A stretch of 64,000 nucleotides of DNA from Alkalihalophilus marmarensis DSM 21297 (GCF_000474275.2 NZ_ATAE01000018.1:28974-92973), one strand, 5' to 3'. Shown: positions 1-8,946, counted from the first letter of the stretch. Made by a program: numbers and translations. The notes: generated by a model from the letters alone, not told the origin.

Positions 1-333
1 ATCCTGTACTTTGTTATGCAAATGATTCCTAGTAGAAATAAATTGGCTGATCATCGTTTGTTTACTAAGTCTCCTGCTTAAACTTGCTGATTGCTCATTT
101 AGTGCATGGGCATCTGGTCCGATTGGCAGTGGCTTGTTAGTTAAGAGGTAAGGTAGTCGTTTGTCGATCACAAATTGATCCCAAGGAATGAGGTGGCCAA
201 CTATTTCTGCGACAGTCCATTTTCCAATACTTATTGCTGTACGCCACTCTTGGTCAGTTACATGTTCTAATGATTGGACAAACTCTATTGAATGTACATA
301 TTGAATTAACACATAAGCTTTATCATCATGCAA
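1..333 (-). CDS. DinB-family protein, partial (C-terminus outside window)
   Basis: The minus strand is open from position 333 to the left edge (111 codons). The start is a TTG preceded by a GAGGTG ribosome binding site about 8 nt upstream; no ATG fits. The translation contains W-T-V-A-E-I-V-G-H-L-I-P-W-D, the helix with a metal-ligand His typical of DinB/YfiT-like four-helix bundles, which are often thiol- or metal-dependent enzymes. The remaining His ligands would lie outside the window, so the substrate is unknown. It is the last visible gene of a minus-strand series that includes the serine hydrolase ending at 386. Confidence 0.7.
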   Translation of the reverse strand, partial: MHDDKAYVLIQYVHSIEFVQSLEHVTDQEWRTAISIGKWTVAEIVGHLIPWDQFVIDKRLPYLLTNKPLPIGPDAHALNEQSASLSRRLSKQTMISQFISTRNHLHNKVQD

Positions 334-385
334 AGCTAGTTCACCTCACATTTCCATTTCTCAAATCGTGTCAATATCAAGCATT

Positions 386-1423
386 TCATGAATCTAACTG
401 ATTACTAATCAACTCTTCCTCTAATACTTTAACGAGATCAAAAGCTCCATCAGACTGATTCGAACAAACAACAATGGAAATAGAAGCTTGTGGATAATAC
501 GAAGAGTGAAAACATACACCAGGGTCATAGCCCATTACATGATACTTCTCAACAGATGTTTGGTTCTTCTTAATCCATACACCATAACCGTAGTAATGAA
601 CATCTTTTTCAACATTGACATGAGGGTTAAGCAGGAGCTTGGTGTGTTTCTCACTTAGGATGGAGTAATTCATAAGCGCGTTCCATAATTTTGTCATGTC
701 ACCAACTGTGATAAATGCTCCTCCGTCTGAACCACCCTTTGCAGGTATAGAATAGATATTTGTCTTCCACGTTCCATCTGGTAAATCAATGTAACCAATT
801 GCTGTATTTTGGGGCAAGGCATCTAAGTCAAAGTATCCCGAATTTTTCATTTCGAGTTTATTAAAAATAAACGTTTGGATGTAATCCGTGAATGTTAACT
901 CGCTTGCTTCTTCAATAACTAATCCTAGCAAAATATATCCTGCATTGTTATAGTGAAACCTTTCTCCCATTTTTAATTTCATCCTTTTATCTAGAAAAAG
1001 AGGGAGGAATCCACTTAACCTCCTTAAATTATACATCGGAAATTCAGCCCACAGCTCTTCAAAGTCCTCCATTAGTTCCTCATCACAATAATCTGAAATA
1101 CCAGAAGTATGGGTTAATAGATGATGTACTGTTATATCTTTATCAAAGTGCGGAAAGTCTACTTTAAGGCAATCAGATAATTTTGTACCGAATGATAGCT
1201 TTCCGTTCTCTACTAGCTGGCAAACGGCTATTGCTGTTAGGAGTTTACTTCCTGATGCGATTCCGTACCTTGTAGATGTGTCATTCTTAAGCTTTTCAGA
1301 GCGATTAGCATATCCAAAAGACGTTTCTACCAACACATTTTCATTTTCTGTAACCAAAATCGAACCTGAAAAGTTATTTACTTTTAGAATATCGGATATA
1401 ATTTTCGTTATGTTAGCCTTCAT
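386..1423 (-). CDS. Serine hydrolase, beta-lactamase/class C PBP-like family (PF00144 type)
   Basis: A 345-residue protein with the family motifs: S57-G-S-K60 (nucleophile and general base) and Y158-N-N160, plus a late G-Y-D-P-G segment where the third active-site motif should be. No signal peptide is visible, so it is probably cytoplasmic, as for esterase or D-aminopeptidase-like members. The start ATG has a strong AAGGGGGGC site just upstream, 12 nt after the stop of the preceding small membrane protein, so the two are probably co-transcribed. The substrate cannot be read from sequence. It is one of five genes of this family in the window. Confidence 0.85.
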   Translation of the reverse strand: MKANITKIISDILKVNNFSGSILVTENENVLVETSFGYANRSEKLKNDTSTRYGIASGSKLLTAIAVCQLVENGKLSFGTKLSDCLKVDFPHFDKDITVHHLLTHTSGISDYCDEELMEDFEELWAEFPMYNLRRLSGFLPLFLDKRMKLKMGERFHYNNAGYILLGLVIEEASELTFTDYIQTFIFNKLEMKNSGYFDLDALPQNTAIGYIDLPDGTWKTNIYSIPAKGGSDGGAFITVGDMTKLWNALMNYSILSEKHTKLLLNPHVNVEKDVHYYGYGVWIKKNQTSVEKYHVMGYDPGVCFHSSYYPQASISIVVCSNQSDGAFDLVKVLEEELISNQLDS

Positions 1424-1435
1424 ATTAAGCCCCCC

Positions 1436-1873
1436 TTACTGCATGGAATCGATCATTTCTGAAATCGTACGGTGCAATTCTAGATGGGCATTTAAATGTA
1501 TGGCTGCTAATACGATAAGCAAGATGATAAATCCCGCTGTAATCCACTTTGAATATGTTTGGGGCTTAATAACTTTTGCATAGATCAAGTTAAAGGTTGC
1601 TACGAGTAAAGCAAAGATGGCTATGTTCAATTCCCATAGTTGATTCGCTTCTGTAATTGGCATAACAATGCGTAATGCATCGCTTGTTTCCACTTCGAAC
1701 TGGTACACTTCTTTTGAAATGTATCCCTCTTCAATCGTTATCACACTTAAATCATCATTTAAGGAGTAATTAAACCCCACTGGATTGAGCTTGTTTGTTA
1801 CAATAAGAACGACGGCAAGGACGATTACTGCTATGTAAATCGTTATGAGAATATTTTTGGTGAGACGTTGAAT
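1436..1873 (-). CDS. Small membrane protein with probable ATT start
   Basis: The conventional start is a GTG at 1780 (114 aa), but it lacks a ribosome binding site and cuts the protein just after a hydrophobic helix. The frame continues upstream and encodes I-L-I-T-I-Y-I-A-V-I-V-L-A-V-V-L-I-V, a clear transmembrane segment. It then reaches an AAGGAAGGG site about 10 nt before an ATT at 1873, and a stop just upstream. No ATG, GTG or TTG lies between. I infer initiation at ATT, giving about 145 aa with three membrane helices, one N-terminal and two central. A sequencing error or a lost start is the alternative. Family not recognised. Confidence 0.5.
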   Translation of the reverse strand: MQRLTKNILITIYIAVIVLAVVLIVTNKLNPVGFNYSLNDDLSVITIEEGYISKEVYQFEVETSDALRIVMPITEANQLWELNIAIFALLVATFNLIYAKVIKPQTYSKWITAGFIILLIVLAAIHLNAHLELHRTISEMIDSMQ

Positions 1874-1907
1874 AGGATCAGTCCCTTCCTTTTATGGCTA
1901 TAAGCGG

Positions 1908-2120
1908 TTACATCTTTTTCTTTTTCAGTGATTTAAAATACGTGATAATGGAATAGATCCCAATCACACAAAGAAAAAATATGACAACATTTATGATGAT
2001 GTGAAAGAAGTTATCTACAGGTAGATATAAAAATAATAGAGTGGCAGGTACAAATAAGCTTATCTCCCAGATAGTGATTCCTTTAAACATTTGAACTACA
2101 TCTTGTTGATTGTGCTTCAT
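1908..2120 (-). CDS. Small two-helix membrane protein
   Basis: A 70-residue protein with two hydrophobic stretches (about residues 17-35 and 41-60) and a lysine-rich C-terminus (S-L-K-K-K-K-M). Its ribosome binding site, AAGGAA, is formed by the last codons of the upstream GNAT gene, which ends at 2123, so translation is probably coupled. No family recognised. It may be a small membrane-associated accessory protein. Confidence 0.6.
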   Translation of the reverse strand: MKHNQQDVVQMFKGITIWEISLFVPATLLFLYLPVDNFFHIIINVVIFFLCVIGIYSIITYFKSLKKKKM

Positions 2121-2122
2121 AA

Positions 2123-2704
2123 TTATATTCCTTCTTTTGTAGATGATGTGTTATAAAATAACTCCCACTCGCTTCTCAACATCCCCATCTTAATCGCATC
2201 ATAATATACTCCGTTCACGGTTCTAGCCTGCCTGATCCGTGCTTCTTCTTTCATTCCGATCTTTTCAGCTGCTCTCATCATCCGTATATTTCCAGACCAA
2301 GTAGACATTCCTAAGCGATGCAAGTCTGTAGTGGTAAATAGATAATCAATCCAGAGACGATAAGCTTCTGTACCGTAGCCTCCATTCCAGTATTCCTTGT
2401 CATAGATGACGATTCCCGTTTCCAGCCAATTTGTATGTTTATCTACCCAATAACAGCTGACAATGCCAATCAGCTTTTCATTAACATGAATGGTTAATGC
2501 ACTTGGTATCTGAGGAAAGAGTTCCTTACTCATTTCCCAATCTCGCTTAAATTCCTGTTTTGGAATAGTAGGCTCAGGTATGTAGGGTCCATTCCACTTT
2601 TTAGAGGCTTGTTCTTCTTCTTCGTACTTCCAATAATACAGTTCATCTAAATCTTTTTCGGTTGCTTCTTTAAGAGTGACTAACTTGCCTGAAATGTTGA
2701 TCAT
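2123..2704 (-). CDS. GNAT-family N-acetyltransferase (RimJ/RimL-like)
   Basis: A 193-residue protein with the layout of Rim-type GNAT enzymes: an N-terminal G-K-L-V-T-L-K-E-A-T-E-K-D strand-helix, then G-G-Y-G-T-E-A near residue 110 as the acetyl-CoA pyrophosphate loop, then H-R-L-G-M-S-T-W-S-G-N and A-A-E-K-I-G-M-K-E-E-A. It would transfer acetyl from acetyl-CoA to an amine or a protein N-terminus; the substrate is unknown. A decayed copy of its first 25 codons lies at 14586-14779. Confidence 0.85.
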   Translation of the reverse strand: MINISGKLVTLKEATEKDLDELYYWKYEEEEQASKKWNGPYIPEPTIPKQEFKRDWEMSKELFPQIPSALTIHVNEKLIGIVSCYWVDKHTNWLETGIVIYDKEYWNGGYGTEAYRLWIDYLFTTTDLHRLGMSTWSGNIRMMRAAEKIGMKEEARIRQARTVNGVYYDAIKMGMLRSEWELFYNTSSTKEGI

Positions 2705-2817
2705 GATAATCCTCCAGCCATTCTCTATTAGTCTACTATTTTAACGTAATAACCCACTTTTATCAAAGGTTAGTATAATATGGTATAATTATGCCAAGAT
2801 AGGTGGTGTTTATTAAT

Positions 2818-3624
2818 ATGATGAAGTATATATGGGGGCTTGTCTCAGTCGTCGGAACAGTATTGATTTCTTCTCTTTTGCTTTTATTAGGATCTCCTGT
2901 TCACTCTTTTGCAGTGTGGGTGTTCCCTCTAGGTGCCTTTATACTCGGCTTATTATCTTCACTTGGCTATTTCATTTATTTAAGAAAGAAGAGAAAGTGG
3001 CAGGTCTGGGATTTAGTATTTGTTAGTTTCACTTCACTTCTTACTTTTATCGCGATCTTTTTTATCCATTATCAAGCGACATTTATTTCTAATCATGGGT
3101 TTATTAATTATTTCGGCGATGGAACGCATATTAGTAATCCGAGTGTGGTTTTAATGGCCGGGCAGCAGGTAGATTTCTTCTCATTTATGAATAATCTTTA
3201 TTCAGATCGAAACTTTCAACATCTAATACCTGTAGATCAAGTATTAATTGTTCCTGCCCTATGGGTGGAGGTTGCTGGATATGTAGGAGGAGCTTTAGCT
3301 ATTCCGTTTTTGTTGTCAGCAAATGTTTATAAATGCAAAACCTGTACGACAGGCTATTATTTTACTACTAAATTATTCGATGTTCTTCCTGAAGAATATG
3401 AAAAAGAGAGGGCAATTTTGCACCACTTATATCAATCAAACAGCTCTGATTTATCTAGTTATCTGATTGAAAAACAAATGTCAACGGACCTAAGACATTC
3501 AACTAATAAGGTGACAATATATAACATTACTTGTCACACCTGCAACACTAGACACTTAGCAGTAAGACACTATACAACTGAAAAAGATGCACCACCTTTA
3601 AAAGTTGAGCTAGAACAAATTTAG
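2818..3624 (+). CDS. Membrane protein with two CxxC motifs
   Basis: I place the start at ATG 2818, about 9 nt after AGGTGGTG, rather than at the in-frame GTG at 2803 that forms part of that site. The 268-residue protein has three hydrophobic segments in the first 105 residues and another around 140-165. A soluble C-terminal part follows with K-C-K-T-C and T-C-H-T-C pairs, together able to bind one zinc. A TATAAT hexamer at 2784-2789 is a good -10 element. Family not recognised. A membrane-anchored zinc-ribbon protein is the most that can be said. Confidence 0.6.
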   Translation: MMKYIWGLVSVVGTVLISSLLLLLGSPVHSFAVWVFPLGAFILGLLSSLGYFIYLRKKRKWQVWDLVFVSFTSLLTFIAIFFIHYQATFISNHGFINYFGDGTHISNPSVVLMAGQQVDFFSFMNNLYSDRNFQHLIPVDQVLIVPALWVEVAGYVGGALAIPFLLSANVYKCKTCTTGYYFTTKLFDVLPEEYEKERAILHHLYQSNSSDLSSYLIEKQMSTDLRHSTNKVTIYNITCHTCNTRHLAVRHYTTEKDAPPLKVELEQI

Positions 3625-3941
3625 TATAGAGCGACAGCTGTTAATGGAGGGCTTTATCTACGTAACAAGTAGCCATGCATACACTACCCAAGGTTGCTGC
3701 CCTCTTCATTCTATGAATAACTCAACTAAAATGGGTTAGATCAACGGTGATAAGTTTGCGTTGTTTAAATAAAATTTTGCACATTAGTTTGTGCGTCTTT
3801 AAAACCACTGTGGCGTTAAATAGGTTAAATCTGAAAGACGACCACCTTAACAGTGATCGTCTGGTGATAAATAATTCATTTGCCATTATCGTAGGACAAA
3901 TAAGTCATTTTAAATGATATAGCCCTATAGCTCTTATTAAG
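3625..3941. other. Intergenic region without recognisable gene
   Basis: No open frame with a ribosome binding site was found on either strand. One imperfect hairpin (3836-3862, AGACGA..CAC paired with GTG..TCGTCT, one mismatch) has no T-run, so it is not a clear terminator. Confidence 0.4.
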
Positions 3942-3974
3942 CAAAAAAAAACGTTCCTGCTTTTGACAGAAACG
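3942..3974 (-). terminator. Rho-independent terminator of the exporter/deacetylase operon
   Basis: On the minus strand CGTTTCTG pairs with CAGGAACG around a short loop, followed by a run of eight or more T. It lies just after the deacetylase stop at 4001. Confidence 0.85.
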
Positions 3975-4000
3975 CATGTGTTGAAGACATTATTATAATA

Positions 4001-4720
4001 TCATTCTTGTGATTCATATCTTAATAGTTCTGAGATTGTTACAAAAGTATACCCTTCCTCTTTTAACGAAGTAATAATACCTTCTACTGAATCGAGTGAC
4101 TCTCTTCTACTTTCATACATGACATGCAATAAAATAATTGAACCAGGTTTTATATGTTCTACGACATGGTTTACCATTTCATTTGCATCATCAGCTATTT
4201 CAGGATCAGAATCAGGCTCTATATTCATATAAATCGTATTCTTATCTTGCTTGGATAGATAATAAGGTAACAAAACTAACCTTTTTCCAAAAGGCGGACG
4301 GAAAGTGATTTCTCCCTCATAACCGATTTGTCGTATTAACTCATCCGTTTTATCGATTTCTTCTTTGATAAAAGATGGAGATTTAAAAACCATTCTTTTA
4401 TGGGAATAGGAATGGTTCCCAATATCATGTCCTTCTTGCGCTATTTTACTAGCATCATCAAAATACTGTTCAATTTCATAACCTGTTAAGTAGAAAGTAC
4501 CTCTCACATCATGTTTACTTAATATATCTAATATTTCATGTGTATTTACTCCAGGACCATCATCAAAGGTTAAGGCTACTACTTTTTCGTTTGTATCTAC
4601 ACTATTAACTAAACCACCAAAGAATTGGAACGTTCTTGATTGTGATAATTCATTTAGTAAATAACCTACGACAATCAAAACTATAACTAATATGCTAATT
4701 CTTTTTATTGTTTTTTTCAT
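4001..4720 (-). CDS. Membrane-anchored polysaccharide deacetylase (NodB domain)
   Basis: A 239-residue protein with an N-terminal membrane anchor (about residues 8-24) and a NodB-fold domain facing outside. Motif 1 is T-F-D53-D54-G, with the catalytic base and a metal ligand. Motif 2 is H103-x3-H107, the remaining metal ligands. R141-P-P-F-G is motif 3, and H199 in L-L-H-V is the late His motif. Such enzymes remove N-acetyl groups from peptidoglycan amino sugars or other cell-wall glycans, which often lowers lysozyme sensitivity. It starts 26 nt after the response regulator stop behind a GATGGGGGA site and is the last gene of the exporter/two-component operon. Confidence 0.85.
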   Translation of the reverse strand: MKKTIKRISILVIVLIVVGYLLNELSQSRTFQFFGGLVNSVDTNEKVVALTFDDGPGVNTHEILDILSKHDVRGTFYLTGYEIEQYFDDASKIAQEGHDIGNHSYSHKRMVFKSPSFIKEEIDKTDELIRQIGYEGEITFRPPFGKRLVLLPYYLSKQDKNTIYMNIEPDSDPEIADDANEMVNHVVEHIKPGSIILLHVMYESRRESLDSVEGIITSLKEEGYTFVTISELLRYESQE

Positions 4721-4746
4721 ATGTCCCCCATCATCAAGCCATAGTC

Positions 4747-5358
4747 TTATTTACTATTTTTCAAATAGTAAATGGCTAGTTGTGTTCGATCTCGAAGTTG
4801 GAATTTCTCTAAAATGATAGACAAAGTATTGCGTATTGTCCCTTCGCTGAGATAGAGCTGATCTGCTATTTCTCGATTGGAGAGCCCTTGGGCTACTAAT
4901 GCAGCAATGTCTCGTTCTCTGGGAGTCAGTTTCTCTTGTGTTTCTCTTCCTGCAGGCTGTGTCAGTTGTTTTAGTACATCTGCATCTAATACAGTTGAAC
5001 CGGAAACGAGTGCCCTAATTTTCTGAGACATACTCTTTACCTCTGTGGACTTTATTAAATATCCAGCGGCTCCTGCTTGAATGGCAAGGCGAATATTTTT
5101 TTCATCTTGAAAAGTTGTTAACATCATCACATGTACATTGGGCCATTCTGACTTGATTTGCCTTGTAGCCTGTATACCATCCATGACCGGCATTTGGATA
5201 TCCATTAAAACAATGGTTGGTAGTTCCTTTCGGCAGGCATTAATCGCTTCAGCACCATTTGTAGCAGTGCTTATGACTTCCATGTCTTTTTCTCGGGAGA
5301 GGAGCACTTTTAAACTTTTACAAACTAAACCATCATCATCAACAATCAAAATTTTCAT
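4747..5358 (-). CDS. NarL/LuxR-type response regulator
   Basis: A 203-residue protein. The receiver domain (about 1-120) has the acidic pocket D7-D8-D9, phospho-acceptor D53 in L-M-D-I-Q-M-P and a conserved Lys in L-I-K-S. The LuxR helix-turn-helix is at about 140-200 (L-T-P-R-E-R-D-I-A-A-L-V-A-Q-G-L-S-N-R-E-I-A). It lies 14 nt after the histidine kinase, whose partner it should be, and probably controls the ABC exporter genes of the same operon. Confidence 0.92.
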   Translation of the reverse strand: MKILIVDDDGLVCKSLKVLLSREKDMEVISTATNGAEAINACRKELPTIVLMDIQMPVMDGIQATRQIKSEWPNVHVMMLTTFQDEKNIRLAIQAGAAGYLIKSTEVKSMSQKIRALVSGSTVLDADVLKQLTQPAGRETQEKLTPRERDIAALVAQGLSNREIADQLYLSEGTIRNTLSIILEKFQLRDRTQLAIYYLKNSK

Positions 5359-5372
5359 AAAGAAAACCTCCG

Positions 5373-6476
5373 TTATCCTGTTAATTCTATAGGAAGGACA
5401 CAGATTAAAAGGAACCCATCGCTAGTATCGAACGAGATACTCCCTCCCACCGCCTTTGCCCGGTGACGAAGATTTCTTAAACCTACACCTGTACCTCGAC
5501 CACGTTTATCCTTTGTCACCCCATCGTTAGAAATGGATAATCTCAAAATGTGAGGGCTAATGTCTAAAGAAATTTCTACCAGTGTTGGCTGGGCGTGGCG
5601 AATAACATTCGTTAACGCTTCTTTCAACGTTGGATAAAGAATACTCCATAGATGGACAGGAACTCTGCCTGTATCACCATATATGTTAAATTTCACAGGA
5701 CATAGGTTGAATTCGTCACTGATTTCATAAAGACCCTCTATCCCTAGCTCCTTAACAGGCTTCATGTTATGAACTGTTTCTCGTAAATAAACGGCACTTT
5801 TGGATAGACGCCGCTGTGCTTGGATAAACATTTCTTCCGCATCTGGATCATTTACTTTCCAAAGCTCTTCAAAGGCTTGTAAAGCAAGAACAGATGCTGT
5901 GAGTTCATGCCCTACATCATCATGGAGTTGTTGTGCGATTCGATTTCTTTCTGTCAACTCTGCCAAACGTGTCCCTTGCACATTCGCGATAAGAAGTTCT
6001 TCTTTTAGATTTTCCAATTCGTAGTGATTGCGCCGTTGTTGATCTGACTCCTTCTGGTATCTATTTGTATCCTGGTACCACCCGCCAAGGATTGCCCCAG
6101 ACAATCCTGCTTGGATGAAAACGACAACTATCTGAATAGTCGTTTCAGGATATATAACTATAAATATGAACGTTGGTAAAGCAAACCAAGGCTGCCTCTT
6201 AAGCATGCTTTCAAATATAGGCAATGCCAAAGCATAGGCTGCAAACGGAAAAATAGGTGTCATCATTAAACATACTGTTTGTTCGATGAGAACAGTCCAC
6301 CCCGGCAGCGTAAATCGCCAACGAGCCAAAGCCATGATTGCAAGAAACAAGAGAAGGATTACTCCCCCTTCGTTCCCGCCGCCTAGAAGCCACAGAAAGC
6401 TTAGTAAAAGTAATCCGAAAATACGCCATATGGTCATTGCCATTTCAGGAGTCCATATCTCCCATTTGTTCATCAT
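5373..6476 (-). CDS. Sensor histidine kinase, NarX/DesK type (HisKA_3)
   Basis: A 367-residue protein. Several hydrophobic helices fill the first 130 residues with almost no extracytoplasmic domain, as in intramembrane-sensing kinases. The dimerisation/phospho-acceptor helix follows, with H185 in A-Q-Q-L-H-D-D-V-G-H. The ATPase domain has an N-box (E-A-L-T-N-V-I-R-H-A) and a G-box (G-V-G-L-R-N-L). The start is ATG 6476 or 6473, after AGAAGGACGTG. It lies in an operon with an ABC exporter, as kinases that sense membrane-active antibiotics commonly do. The actual signal is unknown. Confidence 0.9.
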   Translation of the reverse strand: MMNKWEIWTPEMAMTIWRIFGLLLLSFLWLLGGGNEGGVILLLFLAIMALARWRFTLPGWTVLIEQTVCLMMTPIFPFAAYALALPIFESMLKRQPWFALPTFIFIVIYPETTIQIVVVFIQAGLSGAILGGWYQDTNRYQKESDQQRRNHYELENLKEELLIANVQGTRLAELTERNRIAQQLHDDVGHELTASVLALQAFEELWKVNDPDAEEMFIQAQRRLSKSAVYLRETVHNMKPVKELGIEGLYEISDEFNLCPVKFNIYGDTGRVPVHLWSILYPTLKEALTNVIRHAQPTLVEISLDISPHILRLSISNDGVTKDKRGRGTGVGLRNLRHRAKAVGGSISFDTSDGFLLICVLPIELTG

Positions 6477-6555
6477 ATACTCACGTCCTTCTACTCATCC
6501 CTCTATCATACCAAAATCCTTAGGGAACATTCCTAAATTTTTGTGTTAAAACGGA

Positions 6556-7242
6556 CTATGTGAGTTTCCTGCGGCTTCCTAACAATAAAAATGCTATACA
6601 GAATAGGATCATGACTACTAATGGGACAAAAAGTTCTTCTATTGCTGCATTATAAGATAGCAAAATTGTTGCCTCCGCTACCCAATAGGTTGGCAGCAGC
6701 ATCACGGCACGTTGCAGGAAGTCAGGCATTATTTCTACTGGCCACAAGAGACCACCAAGCATTGCCATGAGAATAATGATGCCTCCTAAAACGCTAAAAG
6801 CAGCTTCCTTGTTCCGGAATATGGCATACCAGGCTAAGGAAAAGCCTAACGCAGTCATAGTAAAAACCGTATAAATGATAAATAAGAAGACTGGTGAGGG
6901 TAAATTACCTCCGTGAACGATCGTCCCTATAATCACAAACATCAAATTGACAGCAGTCATGATCGTCGTGTACGCCAACATGTTTTGCCACAAGTATTGA
7001 AAATGCGAAATGGGCGCTACACTCAGACGTATCAGTGTCTTATTTGACCGGTCCTCCATGATGATAGCTGCAAGACGTGAAGCCATGAACATAATGATAA
7101 TTCCATAATAGTGAAACCCTAGAGGAATGGGAGGCCAATCTCCCGTTGGAAGAAAGATAGCTCCAATGGGGAGAACGAGTAAAAAGATACTATTTGATTT
7201 CCTTCGAAAAAAACGTCTAAAAACAAATCGAAATACGGTCAT
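6556..7242 (-). CDS. ABC-2 type exporter permease subunit
   Basis: A 228-residue protein of about six membrane helices beginning with an R-R-F-F-R-R-K-S-N cytoplasmic stretch. It overlaps the upstream permease gene by 4 nt (ATGA). With that subunit and the ATPase it should form an export complex for drugs, lipids or antibiotics. At 228 aa it is much shorter than the permeases of the second module (368 and about 425 aa) and lacks their large extracytoplasmic domain. Confidence 0.88.
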   Translation of the reverse strand: MTVFRFVFRRFFRRKSNSIFLLVLPIGAIFLPTGDWPPIPLGFHYYGIIIMFMASRLAAIIMEDRSNKTLIRLSVAPISHFQYLWQNMLAYTTIMTAVNLMFVIIGTIVHGGNLPSPVFLFIIYTVFTMTALGFSLAWYAIFRNKEAAFSVLGGIIILMAMLGGLLWPVEIMPDFLQRAVMLLPTYWVAEATILLSYNAAIEELFVPLVVMILFCIAFLLLGSRRKLT

Positions 7243-7973
7243 AAGAGTTTCCGCCTTCCGAAATACACTCCTGAAATTGCCAAAACAATAACTGATATTA
7301 ATAAAATGATGAAGCTAATGATGGCTGTATTGATGTTTTCACCGGTGATTGTCGTAAATAGTAAGTTTTGGCCAAGAGCAAATGGGTTACTATATGTGGT
7401 TAGAAGCTGGAAAAAGACACCTTCTGGTAGAGGAAACCATACTTCAGAAACCATAAGGCAAGTCAGTCCAAACCCCGTTCCTAAACGTTCTGCTGTTTTA
7501 TAATTTTTCACCCCTAAAACAAAGTTAATAAATATGAATTGGCAAACGGTTGATACAACGATGAGGACGAAAAGCACGAAACCTAAGTTTCCCCAGTTCA
7601 CGCCATAGACAAAATGTGTGTAAAGGACGATGAGAAAGCTCTGCAGTACATTAAAAAGTGTACAGGAAATTAAAATTGAAAAGGCGTGTTTATGAGCAGG
7701 ATACGGCAAGGAATTCATCCTCCACTTCATAGAAGAAAGAAGATCTTCCTTGACATATTCCATCGTGAAAAATCCGCCGAATAAAAGGAAACTTAGCATC
7801 ATTGTCACAGCTACTTGATCTTTCATTGGGATTCCCAACGTATCACTTATGGCGTCATCAGCTATCAATCCTAGTACGGTAATTAAGGCGATCGGTAGTA
7901 GCAATAAAATCGAAATACCAATATAATTACGAAACAATCTGCGAAACATAAAATAACTAGATCTTATGACCAT
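7239..7973 (-). CDS. ABC-2 type exporter permease subunit
   Basis: A 244-residue, six-helix membrane protein. The start ATG lies 3 nt after the ATPase stop; its GGAGGAC site is inside the ATPase gene, so translation is coupled. It has the typical ABC-2 layout: N-terminal amphipathic F-R-R-L-F-R-N-Y, then membrane helices with short loops. It pairs with the 228-residue permease encoded downstream. Confidence 0.88.
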   Translation of the reverse strand: MVIRSSYFMFRRLFRNYIGISILLLLPIALITVLGLIADDAISDTLGIPMKDQVAVTMMLSFLLFGGFFTMEYVKEDLLSSMKWRMNSLPYPAHKHAFSILISCTLFNVLQSFLIVLYTHFVYGVNWGNLGFVLFVLIVVSTVCQFIFINFVLGVKNYKTAERLGTGFGLTCLMVSEVWFPLPEGVFFQLLTTYSNPFALGQNLLFTTITGENINTAIISFIILLISVIVLAISGVYFGRRKLL

Positions 7974-7976
7974 CGT

Positions 7977-8921
7977 TTAGTCCTCCTCCCTATCACGGAG
8001 GCGTTTCCCTGTTAGGGTTAAAAATACATCCTCTAAGGTGGGTTTTTCTGCTGCCACAGACAGAATTCCACCCAAATCCTTGGCGACAGTAAGGGTACGA
8101 TCGAGATTACCAGCACCTACTTGTGAAATAATGTATATTTCTTTCCGATGCATGAATACTTGTTTTACTCCTTCAAGCTTCCGTAGTTTTTCTAATAACT
8201 CGTCCGAAGGCTCCGATACTTCCAGTTTTATTTTTTCTTCATGTTGGATTTTGTTTACTAACTCTTGCATAGTTCCATCTGCAATGACATGTCCTTGATC
8301 CATAATAACCACTCGCGTTGCAAGACTTTGAACTTCTTCCATATAATGAGTCGTATAAAGGATGGTGGTACCTTGCTCGTTTAATTTTCGAATCGTCTCT
8401 AAAATATGATTGCGAGATTGAGGGTCAATCCCCACGGTTGGTTCATCCATAATAAGAAATTTGGGTTGATGCACAAGGGCACAGGCGATATTAAGCCTTC
8501 TTTGCATCCCGCCGGAAAATTTCGTAGGAAGCTTATTCGCATTTTCTGTTAGCCCAACCAATGCTAACGTTTCATCTATTCGGTCTTTTAATTTTTCCCC
8601 TTTAAGGCCGTATATGCTACCGAAAAACTCTAGGTTTTCTCGCGCACTTAAGTCCGTAAACAAAGTAATTTCCTGTGTGACTAGACCAATTTGCCGTTTA
8701 ATATCCATCAAATTCTTTTGCTGCTCTTTACCAAATACAGTTATTTCTCCAGAGTCGAAACCTACTATTCCGGCTAAAGCATGAATTAACGTTGTTTTAC
8801 CTGCCCCATTTGGCCCTAAGAGACCAAGGATTTCTCCTTCTCCTATATCTAAATCGACATGATCTAGAGCTATATGTGAGCCGTAACGTTTCACTAAATT
8901 TTCTATATGAACAATGGCCAT
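7977..8921 (-). CDS. ABC exporter ATP-binding protein (DrrA/CcmA-like)
   Basis: A 314-residue ATPase with Walker A G-P-N-G-A-G-K-T-T near residue 37, Q-loop V-T-Q-E-I, signature S-G-G-M-Q-R-R, Walker B F-L-I-M-D-E-P and a switch His (Y-T-T-H-Y). A C-terminal extension of about 80 residues (E-K-P-T-L-E-D-V-F-L-T-L-T-G-K-x-L-R-D) is typical of drug or antibiotic exporters such as LnrL. It is the first gene of the operon, with a CAGGAGGAG site before the ATG. Its closest relative in the window is the ATPase at 35487-36419; both share the I-D-P-Q-S-R stretch after Walker B. Confidence 0.92.
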   Translation of the reverse strand: MAIVHIENLVKRYGSHIALDHVDLDIGEGEILGLLGPNGAGKTTLIHALAGIVGFDSGEITVFGKEQQKNLMDIKRQIGLVTQEITLFTDLSARENLEFFGSIYGLKGEKLKDRIDETLALVGLTENANKLPTKFSGGMQRRLNIACALVHQPKFLIMDEPTVGIDPQSRNHILETIRKLNEQGTTILYTTHYMEEVQSLATRVVIMDQGHVIADGTMQELVNKIQHEEKIKLEVSEPSDELLEKLRKLEGVKQVFMHRKEIYIISQVGAGNLDRTLTVAKDLGGILSVAAEKPTLEDVFLTLTGKRLRDREED

Positions 8922-8946
8922 ATTTTTCTCCTCCTGTTCCTTGATA

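Noticed and set aside
1278..1583. 101-codon plus-strand frame
   Set aside because: Antisense to two minus-strand genes and their junction; no ribosome binding site.
3836..3862. Hairpin after the CxxC membrane-protein gene as a terminator
   Set aside because: One mismatch and no T-run, and over 200 nt from the gene end.
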